DNA of 64,000 nucleotides. Origin: Sabethes cyaneus (taxonomy: Eukaryota; Arthropoda; Insecta; Diptera; Culicidae). Position numbers and translations under genes: made by a program. Positions 1 to 11,704 of this stretch are shown here, piece after piece. The stretch covers positions 77,475,838 through 77,539,837 of the forward strand of contig NC_071354.1 in NCBI RefSeq assembly GCF_943734655.1. Direction: 5' to 3'. Within the stretch, counting starts at the first letter, position 1. Every line of letters starts with the position of its first letter. The notes beneath the pieces are model-generated. The model was not told the origin of the DNA. It saw only the letters and a program-made list of their open reading frames with translations, and ran no database searches.

Positions 1-569
1 GCTAAATAAGTTTTCAACTTGAAAATACATCTGTGAGCAGCATAGTTCAAGTTTTACTGTCAGATTATTCTGATCGACTTGATCGATTTGGCTTATAGCG
101 ACCACAATAAAATATCCCATAGCAAGCGCGCATTTAATTTTATCGTGCATATTGATATGATAGGTGTATAAAATCAACGTGCCACTGAAATTTTGCAATT
201 TTCGAAAACTGGTTATTTTAATAAAATAAATATATTCAGTTAGTCAATCTCAATTTCTAGCAAAATCATTTTTGTTGCTTCCTCTGACAGGAAAACCGAT
301 TGATAATAACTTTTTTTTCTGCAAAACACTTTGCTCTGATGAATTTTTGTTTGCTAGCTAAAGCGAAATACTAGAATATGGCAATAAGGCCTCGCATAAA
401 AAATGATTTTGGTGTTGAACTTTAGTATTCTTCACTATAGCAGCAAAAAACTGTTTGGTAAGTGTGTTACCGTTTCAATAGCTCTGTAAAACTAACAGAT
501 TTATTGCGGTTTGACAACAATTTTGATTGGTGCGCCATTTTTGTATTGCTACGCCACACTTATGGTAAG
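1..569. other. AT-rich DNA, nothing recognised
   Basis: I see no coding pattern, RNA gene or clear repeat here. The sequence is AT-rich with short homopolymer runs, as expected of intergenic or intronic insect DNA. Confidence 0.5.
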
Positions 570-1303
570 TTAAGGGGGCATAGTTCTTTTTACACCACAT
601 TTTTGGCCTTATTTCAAATATTTTTTTCTCGATAACGCGAAAGGCGAATCGATTCGGTTTTTTTTTGCATTGTAAACATTGTATTTTGTACTAATATTTA
701 CAATTTTGTTTACATATGGGAACCTCTTCCCCCTCCCTTACGGCTCCTTGAACATTATCATTCGAAAAAAACATGAATTGCGGTACCATGGATTGGCGCT
801 CGGGGGCTTATCAGAAAAGAAAAATTCCAAAACGACATGAAAGTACATTAAATTATCTTGTCTTTGACCCATCCTTTTTTAAAATTCGAACGCATAACAA
901 AATGGCGGATATTCAAACATAAAAGTCAGTTTTTTAGCCGAAAAATTGACTTTAAACTTTTCTAAAAAATACATAAATTGCAACATCGAAAAAAGGATGG
1001 GTCAAAGACAAGACAATTCTATAAGCTTTGAAACAAAAAAAGAAGCTAGAGAATCGCTTGAGCTGTTTTTGAGATATTTATGGTACCGACTTTGTAAACC
1101 TGGTTCCGAGAAAAACGGCATTGAAGTTTTTATGCGCTATGCAATCGTTCCAGACATGCGCGGTACAAAGAACTGTAACTTTGTCATTTTTTAAAATTCA
1201 TTGAAACGGCTTCAAACGCATATGCTAAAAATGTTAATCTTTTGATATAAACAATAAAAAAATTTTGATTTTTTAGAATTGAAAAAGTACTATGCCCCCT
1301 TAA
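570..1303. mobile_element. TTAA-flanked MITE (piggyBac-like)
   Basis: The element is bounded by TTAA at 570-573 and 1300-1303. Just inside are terminal inverted repeats: GGGGGCATAGTTCTTTTT at 574-591, matched in inverse by 1282-1299 with one mismatch in 18. A second inverted pair lies inside (851-880 against 989-1018, about 28 of 29 bases). A TTAA duplication is the hallmark of the piggyBac superfamily; that assignment is inference, since no transposase is present. The 82-codon ORF at 946-1194 resembles nothing I know and is probably chance. Confidence 0.72.
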
Positions 1304-1714
1304 TAAGAGACGTGGTGCAGCCAACAAGTTTTAACGTGGTAATATAAGCATCTATAAACAGTTTTATTATGGTTTTATAGCTAGCTATAACTGTGTTTGG
1401 ACCTCTATCCTCTTGGTATTGCGCAATACCACAATAAAACCAGAGGTAATGATTAATACCGCAATAAAACCTTTCAAGTAAAACCGAGTGGCTTTAGAAT
1501 TGTTACTTGGGAGAGCTATTCATTTGAGAATGCTATGATTTCTAATGAAAACATGCGGTGCGCAGAGTTAGGTGCATTTACGGCGTGCCGAAAATTCCGA
1601 CCGGACGATTAGGTTAAAATTCGGACCATCTGAGTTGCACCATAAATATATTTTTAAAATGAATTTTATAAAGAAGGCCGAAAATGTGATCTTGGTGGCG
1701 CGCACTGATGTTGA

Positions 1715-2490
1715 AGTCCAATAATATTAAACCTAAAATTGGACCTGACATTAGATTAGAATTTGGTTTTGAGTTTGAATGCGAACTTGAACTTGATGTT
1801 TTATTTAAAATTGAAATGTGTATTGGATTTGATACTGGGTTCGAAATTGTACTACAAATTATAGTTGAAATTGGAACTGAATTTAACTGGAAATTGGCCT
1901 TGATATCGGTTAAAATAGGTTGTGTTTTTTATCGACTCGATTTAATTGTAACTATTAATATTTGGCAGGGCAGGCTGCAGAGAAATTTATCAAGACTGAG
2001 GTTTGATGTTTTCCCGCCGTCTCGACATTCTGTTGGTGTCTTTTTCAAGGGGTAATATCATTTACGTCTTTTGTTCTATTTTAGAGAGTGTACATATTAC
2101 GGTCATGGAGGGTAGTAGTTGGTACTTAAGCTTGAATTATCAAAAAACTTTTTCCTGCTTTGTAACTGTCCTGAGAACACTAAGCGCTTCTTTTTGAATC
2201 TGATATTACCTCTTGAAAAAGACACCAACAAAGTGTCGAAACGTGGGGAAAACATAAAACCGCAGTCTTGATCAATTTCTCTGAAGACTGCCCTGCCAAA
2301 TATTAATGGTTAAAATAGGAATTAAGTTTAACTTGAAAATGTCCTTAAAATGGTGCATTAAATCGGACGTCAATTGGGCTTGAAATTGCATTTGAAATTG
2401 TACTTGGTGGAAGGGTTTGACTTGAAATTGGAATTAAAATGGTACTTGAAATTGAACACGAGATTGGACTTGAAATGAATGACTTAAAAC
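1715..2490. repeat. Degenerate TTGAAATTG-type minisatellite
   Basis: Variants of a short unit such as GACTTGAAATTG recur on both sides of an inserted foldback element, about 1715-1905 and 2320-2490. The units are too diverged for exact copies to be counted by eye. Most of the 115-codon ORF at 1708-2055 is this repeat read in frame (LEFGFEFECELELD-like), so I do not call it a gene. Confidence 0.6.
1949..2312. mobile_element. Foldback element inside the minisatellite
   Basis: Two arms of about 110 bp are inverted copies (about 1949-2058 and 2203-2312, roughly 90 percent alike by eye), separated by a loop of about 145 bp. The arms begin and end with TATTAATATTTGGCAGGGCAG and its inverse. GGTTAAAATAGG occurs directly repeated at 1908-1919 and 2308-2319, but it does not abut both arm ends symmetrically, so the target duplication is uncertain. 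No ORF of note lies in the loop. Confidence 0.65.
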
Positions 2491-3248
2491 TACGTGAATT
2501 GTCACAGGTTACAGAAAGTTCAAACGATTTTTATTGACATTAATACTAACATTAAAATTCGTCATTAAAATTCGTCAAATACCTGGTTAAACACTAAACA
2601 CATGCCTCTAACAGGTTCGTTTTGCGCGTTTTTTGCTGTTCTATAAATATTCAGTCTAAGGAACCATCGAAACCGTAGATTTCCTGGAGCATCATTAATA
2701 TTAATTTGACTCAAAACTTGAGCAGTACCTATCTATTTCACCTAGAAGTACTACGAAAACTGCCTTGGCAATGTTACGCCTTTCTTCTAGAATATTCATG
2801 CCAAGTAGCGCGCATCGATTCAGGTAAAGTGGCATGTCGCTTGGGTTATTCTAGGGTAGAAACCTAAAAGCGTATCGTATAAATTTCTTCGGAGCTGCTT
2901 GAATTCTTTTATAACACTCGTCATGGTATAGACTCCACACTACAGCTATCGCTTCAAGCGTCGACCGTACCAGCGAGTAGTACAGTTCCCAACGACAAAC
3001 GACAGTAGATCGTTAAATTCCTTAGAAATTCAGAAGATGAATCCAAGATTATGACTGGCTTTCGCTATGATGTAACAGTAATGCTTCCTAATCGATAATT
3101 GTGCATCAAGTAAAATTCCAAGGTTTCAGGGCTTTTTACGAATGAAAGAAATTACTACACATTTTTTACGTTGATTACAATGCGATTTGCAGAACATCAA
3201 TCTGCAAACAAGTCGACCATCCATTGTAGGTGGTTACAATCCTCAATG

Positions 3249-3734
3249 CAGGGATGATTCCTCCTCAGAATAAAAAAAGAGAAGAGAAAAATTCACACTT
3301 TACTCAGTCACGATTTCTGTTGCTCCGTTTTGTTTGAACTTTTTTCTTTTTTACTGATCGCGATTGCTCAGCAACCTGCTCATTGTTCTTCTCATTGAGG
3401 AATAAACAGAGCAACAAAGTTGTTATACACTTTTTGGCTGCCCATGATATTGCACTAAAAAAACTGTTTAGACTTCTCGCAGCGGGAACAGTGCAAAAAA
3501 TGTTGCATATGACGATGGTGGATAATAGATATGGCAACAATGTAATTCCCGTGCCGTTGCTTGCTGCAGTACGAACGCACAATGAGAATCTAAAGTTTGA
3601 TTATATTTCTCTTTATTTTTGGTCTGTTTCTCATTGTGTGGATGTATTTCTCATTTGTGGCAGCAGTTCTGCTCATTGTGTTGAATGAAAAAAGTTGCGC
3701 TTTTTGCACAATGAGTGAGGAAATGGCAAGCCTG
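3249..3734. mobile_element. Short hAT-like element with 8-bp target duplication
   Basis: CCTCAATG is directly repeated at 3241-3248 and 3735-3742. The ends are imperfect inverted repeats starting CAGGGATG on the left and, inverted, CAGGCTTG on the right. An 8-bp duplication with CAGGG-type ends is typical of hAT elements. The interior repeats CTCATTGT on the + strand (near 3376, 3390, 3629, 3673) and has no transposase. With the insert and one duplication removed, the surrounding RT reads on from LACVV to SIEDCNHLQWMVDLFAD with one frame change. Confidence 0.7.
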
Positions 3735-3790
3735 CCTCAATGGACCACACACGCAAGAAAGTTTTCTGCGTCATCTGCGTAGAGCAGTCT

Positions 3791-4195
3791 CCCAAGCAAC
3801 ACAGCTTGTTATAGAATAGTATAATATTACATACATCAGAACTTCTCTATTACCAGAAAAGCGCAAAAAATTGAAGCCTAATGAAACAACAATTGAAAGA
3901 AGTATGTATCAGGTTATTTCATACCATTATAAAATGTTATTATAGCATAAGATACAACTTGTTCTTCCAGTAGTTTAAATTTAGTAATGGAGACGTAATA
4001 AAAACTTCGTGTTGACATGTTGACAAAAACAAACATTATTCATTTGATATGAGCTGTCAAATAAATTCATGTTATCACAAAACACCTCGAAACCTTAATA
4101 ATAACGACACATGTTTTCAAAGTATGCTTATAGTACTCTTAAACGACTACTTTCCATGAAGATTATTTTCTAACTTGTTTTGTGTGTTACTTGGG
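3791..4195. mobile_element. MITE with CCCAAG(T/C)AAC ends, copy A
   Basis: The ends are CCCAAGCAACACAG at 3791 and the inverse of CCCAAGTAACACAC at 4195. A two-base duplication (CT on the + strand) flanks it; with one copy removed, the minus-strand RT reads DGCRLLYADD in frame, which fixes both boundaries. The 405-bp interior is AT-rich and non-coding. Relatives lie at 24895-25002 and 48367-48738. Confidence 0.72.
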
Positions 4196-4345
4196 CTGCA
4201 TCCGTCGGGTATTACGAAGCAAACTTCATTGAGGAATATGGAGAAAAGCAACGGTCCGAGATTAGTCCCTTGTGGCACATCAGAAAGGATATCAAAACCA
4301 TTCGATTTGCGAAATCCAAGTTTCACACACAAACGGGTGCGTGAC

Positions 4346-4465
4346 ATTAGGCATACGGAGGCTAAGTAAAATGGATGTTAGGCATAAGGGACGAGAGGCA
4401 TATTGGATGATAGCCTTAATGGATGGTAAACATAATGGATAATAGGGATAATGGGTGGTAGCCAT
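4346..4465. repeat. Degenerate GGATG/GGCATAATGG tandem repeat
   Basis: Variants of TAATGGATGGTAAACATAATGG recur about every 15-20 bp. The block starts exactly where the LINE-A copy is truncated at its 5' end. Confidence 0.45.
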
Positions 4466-4519
4466 CCTTTTTCCCCTACTAGCGGTTACAATTGTTTTTA
4501 AAACTGGCAATTAAGTATG

Positions 4520-7500
4520 AATTGTGTTTACGTATGACGAAGAGGGTCCTCACCCTATTAATCCTCAAACTACTAGAAATCAGTTTGCCGACACCGAAGA
4601 TTATGTGCTATCAACCTATTCAATTCGTTCAAAATCGCGCCCAAGCAGTTATTAGATACCGATAAACATTTGTTGTTATACGAGAAAGCCGTCCTGAGAC
4701 AAACGGGTTTATTTTCGAAAACCACAGCTGCATGAGATATCTTTTACTCCCTGGCTACTTTATCAGGGAGCTGTTCGAAAGCTATCTAATGCTTGATATT
4801 CAATAATCATATAATGGAAATGACGCGCACGACGTTCCTAGGTAACCGATTTCACGACTCCAATGCACAAGATACCTCGTTTATAACGCTTCAATATAAG
4901 TCTCGGTTTGTAAGCACGTCATTGACTAAAGTTTTTAGTTCGAAAACAGTCACTGAGGAAGCCTGCAAATCGTAGGCGAAATACGTAGCTGTCAAGAATA
5001 AATATACATAGTAGAATTTAATTGGATTAGTTTTCTTTTTATTCAATTCCAAGTACGTCATTGTTAAGTGCCCAAGTTGATTCAAACTTTTAAAAACAAG
5101 CACTCCCGGAAAAATGCAACGAGTGAGGCACGAAGGCAAACGATGCCGAATTGCCTTACGAAACGATACTATGTAAGCACCAGTTATATGAGACTAGGCT
5201 GGATATTCGAAAGTTTTCTCATAAAGCCAGTATTACGAAAATTTAGATATAAAATATAAATTTAGTAATATCGATCCGTCCCTGCGCTTTTATCAATTCT
5301 ACCAGATTCTACCAGACGCATATCACGAGTCTTTTGCTTTGAAATACCAAAAATCCGTAGGACAGATACAGGACATACTAAAAGGTTCTGCAATATGATG
5401 CAAAAGTTTGTTATCCTACCGCATTTGTCAAAGTCTGGCACGTCACACGAGTCTGCACTCGATTGATGGCAAGGGAAAATCTCCACTACACGGTTTTGTG
5501 CATGGAGCATTCACACGTGGTTTTGCATTGTCCCAATCTGTTGCTCCCCTATCCTTAATAGCCTTTAGCATGAACGACTGTAACCGGGGAGGCGCGAATC
5601 TATCGCGAGTGCAGTGATTCAGTCTCGTCACTGATGGTCGTTGGCTTCGCGTGGGAAATACTGATGCTGTAACCTCCAACAAGCGCAGCAGTGTCGATGT
5701 TGTTTTACCTCCAACGGCTGCGTTGCGTTGCGGCTGGCAACTTGTCTTCTCGAGAGCTACATATGCATATGCTAGCTCAGGTTGTATTATAAAAGGTACG
5801 AGCATGAGTCGGGAGAAAAACTTCGCATGGAGTCATATTTGTGAATGAATAACATGTAACCTTCCAACTTATCATACCTGACATTTTTATTATTTCGTGT
5901 TCATTGTTACTTTGGTGGTTTGCAGCGGGTATCCCTTACGTTGAATGTCATTTATTTCTTTTTATTTAGCAATAACTGATGCATGGGAATAATGACCTTC
6001 AATTTACGTTTCAATATTTACTAAACGTATTGCGTGTTGCGTCCCTTTTTAAGAGATGACTGACACAGCGTTACAAATGTTTCATATGACAGTTGATTTG
6101 TTAGCTTCAGAAAGGTTAGACATCAGTCAATAATTTTCAGTTTATTAGTATCGCTTTTTGTTTCATGGCTAAACCCTGTCGAATGTTGAAATGTTTAGTT
6201 TTGTGGAAACTAAGCGGCATTTGCGGGTCACACAGCTAGCTATTCCTGTGGGATTAACATTCCTTTTGGAATAATCTAGTTTTTGATTTTGGTATAATTT
6301 ATTTTTACTCCCAATAAGATTAAATTTTTTACAATTTTTGCCTTTGTTTATGATATGGATCTTAAGAGCATACAATCTGTTCTGAATATGAAAGATTTAT
6401 TGTCCGGAAATAGGGCATATTCTAATAAATTATGGTGTCACAGAATATTCTGTAGCAAACACGTGGAGATGTTTCTTAATAAGGGAGATCGACGAGGTTA
6501 AATTTGCCATCTACGTGTTGTATATTAACGCAACAAAATAGAGATTTAGGTTAAAGATAAATCTCATTCGGTAACTCAGTTTTAGCAACTTCAGCAATCT
6601 TCGATACAATCATAAGCTTTGCTAAAAAAAAATAGTCTCATCGAACTTTAAGAGGGTCGATGAATAGGAAAGCCTATAAATCAATCTGTTGTAGTGCCCT
6701 CCACTAGTTCTAGTTAATATGTAGGTATCAATTGTAAGGGAGGGATTCCTTCGCATTTCCTTTCCCACCGTCTAGGGTGTTAACGACAAACGAAAGCTTT
6801 CCGCTGTCAGAAATCAGTGGGTGTAGTGTAGATCTTAAGCTGAATGTCAATGAGCGATACTCGGAAATTGAGAACGCTAATACGGTCAGCTTACGATGCG
6901 GTTTTTCGTTCTAGGAAATTTGTGTTAACTCGACTGTCTAATATTGGATCCAGCCACGCACTTACATCGAGTTTATTTATGAGATGGGCTGGGTACTGCG
7001 AGAACCTGTGAATTGCCATGGCGATTGGCAGTGCTCTCACCGCCTTTGAAACCGCCTCTGAAGGATATAGACTGCTTGAGGAGGGTGCTTCGAACAGAGC
7101 GTCAATCTGCGTTTTTGGAGTGGAGAAACATGTTTAAAAAAATTGTTGGGTTGTTATACATGACACATTTATACGATTTTATGTGAAAACAACAAACGAT
7201 TAGAGGTTTTGGTTGAAATACCTTTTTTATGAGCAGTAATTTGTTACCACAGTCTGTCCGAGTTCATTTGATTTAATTAACGTTCATCGATTAAAATTTT
7301 TGGGAATTTAGATTTGTTTAAGTTGAACTTGTATCCATGAATAGAAAGTAGGAGAATAAAAATTAAAATAACATTATGATTTACCATACCTAACAACCAG
7401 GTACCTACAGGGAACATTGAGTGTTTCTGTTTTCAATGCAATTAAATCTTTTTCAACCTGAACCATTTTCTTTGCCGTTTACTCAGAAGCACTGCTTCCC

Positions 7501-7880
7501 GTAGGCATCAAACCACTTAGGTATGCTTTGTACAGAGCCAAAGCGGATCATATACGAACCAGCAGTACAATAGCAAAGGCTATGGATATGAAGACTATGA
7601 AGACTAACCGGTGTGTCGGAAGAGGTTGAATAACTGGTTCGTTCCGGGAAAGCAAAAAAAAAAAACGAAGAGTGCTTCTACCGATTTTGTATGGGTTCAC
7701 CTCAGTTTGCACAAGTTATTCACTAAAGCTACTGTAATATCATATTGTATTTTCGAATGGGTGGATTCAATTGTAGTTGGGGATGGTTGGAAGTCTTTAG
7801 AGAGGAAGATATTTTGTTACATTATGTTATGTTATATTTTACCGTCATAACGTCATTATGATATTTTACTTTTTCACGCT
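4520..7880. other. Mostly non-coding DNA, no gene recognised
   Basis: Apart from a more GC-rich block at about 5480-5790, this is AT-rich DNA. The block contains a 120-codon minus-strand ORF (5443-5805) of unknown type with no domain I can see. I find no splice-site-bounded coding pattern. Confidence 0.4.
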
Positions 7881-7881
7881 A

Positions 7882-8136
7882 TGAAAATGAAATTAAGAGT
7901 GTATCGGAAGCTATTCTGACACATGATTTTGACCCATCCAGCGTCGCTCGAATCAGCGTAATTAGTTTCGTCGGAAAACCCTGTTCTAGTATTATCTGCC
8001 TCAACTCATTTCGTTTGACTAAATCGTGCGCTGCCTTAAAGTCCACCAACAGACGATGAGTCTGCACGTTGTAATTCCGGGAATTTGTCTAGCAATTGAA
8101 GTAGGGTAAACATCTGATCCGTCGTCTTTCATGATG
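7882..8136 (-). pseudogene. RTE-like LINE fragment (RT core), short
   Basis: On the minus strand the sequence reads TDQMFTLLQLLDKF, then QTHRLLVDFKAAHDLVKRNE and LIRATLDGSKSCVRI. This is the FKAAYD-type RT core also present at 13090-13430, 37100-37640 and 60025-60443. Only about 80 codons remain, with one frame change. It ends abruptly on both sides. Confidence 0.72.
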
Positions 8137-10559
8137 CCATTTTGCTTATCGAAATTCATCCTTTAAAGTATATTTTTTTCAGTTTTGTTCGGATTTATGC
8201 CCAATCAAATCATTCAAGAATCAGTCAACATTTTTGCATCGTAGCACTAGTCTCGCAATTATTCTATAATCTAACAATTAGCTGCAAAGTTTGTATAATA
8301 AAAATAAAAGTCAGATTCGAGAGTCTGATTTCATTCCTAGATAGTTAACATAATAATATGTTTTCTATAGTCATGATGGCCTAAGAAGTGCTTTGTTCTA
8401 TTCACAAAAAATGGCATCGAATGATCAAGATTGAGAGATTGAATAGGACCAATATTGCCCACGACTCGTGGGCCACGAGAAAATTGAATCTTCACTGGGT
8501 CAAATCCATACCAGCGATGTGATGGATGAAAATTTTCATGCTGCGACTGCATACATATGAAGTGATTCCTTTTTCAAACAAAACCACTTCCTCTCCAGTC
8601 AAGATTAATCCCCAATTGTATTGCTTCGGAAGGAAACCTTTACCCATGGAACGACCCCCCGGACAACGTTGGGCCTTTTTCTTTCCCTTAACTCAAAACC
8701 ATAATCCTTTCCACGAGTTGTGAACGCCGCGCTGGCTGTAACAACCAAAAGAACGACCGTTGGCGAGGGCGCTCTTTCTGGTGATGATGATGATGATAAT
8801 GATGATGGTGATAGTGGCAATGGTGATGATGTTTATGATGATGATGGTAATGACGCTAATATTGTAGCCGATTGAATGGGCAGATGGGAGTGTTCTGTGA
8901 CGATCACAGCAATAGCAATAATAATGTCATCAAGAAGCTCTAGTTTTGTAGCGCTTTTTTTCTTGGTTTTTCTTCAGCACTATTGATGCGTCACAAATGC
9001 GTGCCGGAAGCCGAGTGTGCACTTGGAGCGTGAAATATTGGCCATCATTTCAAGTGGGTGATTTTGGCACTTTGATAGAATTCATTCTCGTGAACATGTT
9101 GGTTATCAGGGGAATTATTCTGGTAATTGGAATTGCGATATATGCTGGTTTTAAGTTAGTTTCAGTGCCAATCTGTTTTGAGTAATTACCAAGTCAATTG
9201 TAACAAGAATGATTGGTAGAAAATGTTTCTTAGGCAGGTGTCATATATATTCATTGGGTTTTAATTTGATTTGAAAATCCAATTTTCAGCTATCTGCATT
9301 GAATTAATGCGTTAACTATTAAGGATGCACAACTTGATCGATTATCTATTAATTTTTCAAAAAATGTTTCTATATTCAGTAAACGTCCAAGATTTCTATA
9401 ATTCTATAACCAAGATTTCTTACGTGGCGTTTACATTATTTCAAATAAAAAATTGATAGAGTTGCCATTCCTGTTTACAGCAAGACATAAATTGGGTTTT
9501 CTTTCCATAATTATTTAGATCTTAGAAACAACATAGGTTTAAAGGTAATAGTATTTATATGAATATACACATATAGTCTCTCAACAAATTTAAAATCAAT
9601 AATTTTTTTAAGTTTATACCAACAAATTCACTCTAGCATTTGCCAAAGTTTTGAGGAACTTTGTAATATACCTCTCCATATACCATCTTGCGCCCTGAGT
9701 ATGGTGTGTATGATGTTGGCAAATGATTTTCACAGTGTGATGGTGCTCGGTAGAAGCCAAATTTGCCCCGGAAACCATCCAGTTGGAAAATGTTCTTCTA
9801 TCCGGCTCGGCTAGTCTACTACTGGAGGTGGAGAAATCTGAAACCAATCTTCCTCTACCAGTATCCTTCGTACGCACGCATCAGTTAGTGGCTCTAAGGC
9901 GAACTCATTCTGAGTGTTTGAGCTAATCTACCCACGCGCGATTTTCACGCACACGATAGATGAAAGAACGCACTGAATTTTGCGTACGTAGATACACATA
10001 TATTTATCAAATATCAGCAGCAGCGGAAGGAAACAGCCTCAGGGTACGGTAGGATGGTGCAACAACCACCGTCCGCATCGGTCAAAGTTTCTAAAAAATG
10101 ATTCCGATAAAATTTAAGATCTAAATTGGGTTGGTACATCTTTGGAAGTGAACTTCTTTTAAAAACTTTTTTTTGGTACTGTGTCGATAAATAATAATGC
10201 GCCTCTATTATTTATTCACATGCGATGGAAGTGCACTGTATGTCACAACTCAGTAGTGGGTAAACAGTAAAAATAGTAGCAAAGTTAAGTCTTGGCGCTA
10301 CATTCTTAATGAAATTTAGACTTTTGTTCGACGGACTTCACCACCAACTGTTAGTATACAGGACAATTGCGGGACTCGCGCGATGATTCTGTTGACTCTA
10401 ACAGTTTCTTTCAGTCGAGATCCGAATATACGACGGATGACCTGTCAGATCAGTGTCACATCTCGAGGTCAACTGGGAGGCCAAGTAAAATTCATTTTAA
10501 TGGCAATATGGCACGCTAGTGGAAGAGTGTACTTTTAATGAATGGGTATTGTAGAACTT
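8137..10559. other. Non-coding DNA with a GAT-type microsatellite
   Basis: A GATGAT/GGTGAT-type imperfect trinucleotide repeat lies at about 8781-8858. I recognise nothing else. The minus ORF at 9614-9877 (87 codons) has no recognisable domain. Confidence 0.4.
8781..8858. repeat. Imperfect (GAT)n microsatellite
   Basis: The block is built of GATGATGATGAT with interruptions such as AAT, GGT and GTT. Confidence 0.7.
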
Positions 10560-11095
10560 CCCGAGCAGGAGCGAAGAGCAAAATAATATCAAAATGTGTT
10601 ATTTGAAATCGAATAACTCATATCAAAATTTGGTCTTGTTTTGGTTGACATAGTTGCTAAATAACAAAAAATAATATCAAAATTTTACTCCTATAAGGCC
10701 AAAAGAATAACTACTTGTGTTATTTGAATAACAAAGCAATAACATGACTGTATTCAGAGTTTAGAATAACATATTTTAGTATTATTAAGGTATTGAATAA
10801 CAAATGCAGTAGTATATGAAATATTAAAAAATCATTGTATAAAATATTTATAATCTAAAATCTCTTTAATCAATAAAAAAATTGTATGAAATATATCGAA
10901 TTCATTTTAAGGCCAAAATAAGATATGATAACAAAATCAGTTATTAAACTTATCTTACAAGCACTGCTTTATATATCTATTCAATAACAAAATGTGTTAT
11001 CAATGTATCTCCATATCTATTCAAAAACAAAATATACCATTATAACACAGTTTGATATTGTTTTTATATTATTTTGCTCTTTGCTCCTGCTCGGG
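10560..11095. mobile_element. 536-bp MITE with CCCGAGCAGGAGC ends
   Basis: The left end CCCGAGCAGGAGCGAAGAGC (10560) is matched in inverse at the right end (to 11095) with one difference, and the similarity continues into AAAATAATAT. The interior is very AT-rich and repeats motifs such as ATAACAAAATGTGTTAT in both orientations, so it can fold extensively. No transposase ORF is present. The target duplication is not clear (T or TT at most), so the superfamily stays open. Confidence 0.72.
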
Positions 11096-11448
11096 TTTAG
11101 TTACGTGCATAATTCGTTAATAATAGAAAATAAAGCTGGAAATCACTCTGCTGCTATATTTTTATTTGAAAATCGGCTTTGATCCCGCTATCCACTGTAA
11201 AACCTGTCTTAGCTTAATCTATTACATTGAGGAAAATATCGAATATGAACTCACAACTCACTAATTTCTATGTAGATTGCTTTTTCAGCTATTTTTACTT
11301 CATATTTGTATCGTTAAGTAACATTAAATTTATGGTATTACCTAGAAGAACTCGCATTAATCAAGACTATGAAGATCTTTCTTAAGTTTTTCTTATTTAT
11401 AAATTAATTTTTAATTACTAAATATGAGGAGAACCAAATCGCCTAGGG

Positions 11449-11510
11449 GTCAGTCCCGGTGTAGTGGTTAGCATTCAAGGTTCTTACGGCGAGGACCCGG
11501 GACCGAAGGA
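11449..11510 (+). repeat. Possible tRNA-derived SINE head
   Basis: GGTGTAGTGGTTAGCATTC resembles a tRNA A box, followed about 35 bp later by GAGGACCCGGGACCGAA, a weak B-box match. It does not fold into a full tRNA that I can draw. Downstream, AGCATTAAAT recurs several times (11527-11660). A SINE remnant is the best reading, but weakly supported. Confidence 0.3.
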
Positions 11511-11704
11511 CCGAAACTATGTTTTTCCTAGAGCATTAAATGAGCATTAAATTATTTTCATACATGGGTAGCTCTATCTGCACCTATGAAACTATTTCCT
11601 ATGAAACAATGAAGCATTAAATTCGCCGTTTGGAGCATTATAATTAGCATTAATTCAGCATCAATTAACTGAATGGTTCAGCTAATGTTCTGCTAACTTT
11701 GTAC

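Larger units (their letters stand above)
2700..4346 (-). pseudogene. LINE-A reverse transcriptase remnant, copy 1
   Basis: Read on the minus strand, this is a decayed reverse transcriptase (RT) of a non-LTR retrotransposon in the CR1/L2/jockey-like group. In order it shows CVKLGFRKSNGF, the motif DVPQGTNLGPLLFSIF (4200-4345), the catalytic box LLYADDAENF (about 3750-3790), DLFADWCSANR (about 3190-3230), LGILLDAQLSIRKHY (near 3090) and, after a frameshift, YYSLVRSTLEAIAVVW (near 2950). It is split by a hAT-like element at 3249-3734 and a MITE at 3791-4195; removing each rejoins the RT motifs. The copy is 5'-truncated near 4346 and has frameshifts and stops, so it is dead. Confidence 0.8.

Noticed and set aside
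5443..5805. 120-codon minus ORF as a gene
   Set aside because: No recognisable domain, no splice-site support, and overlapping ORFs on the opposite strand.
11449..11525. Genuine tRNA gene
   Set aside because: The A box is fair, but the T-arm is degenerate and stems do not pair; at best a SINE remnant.
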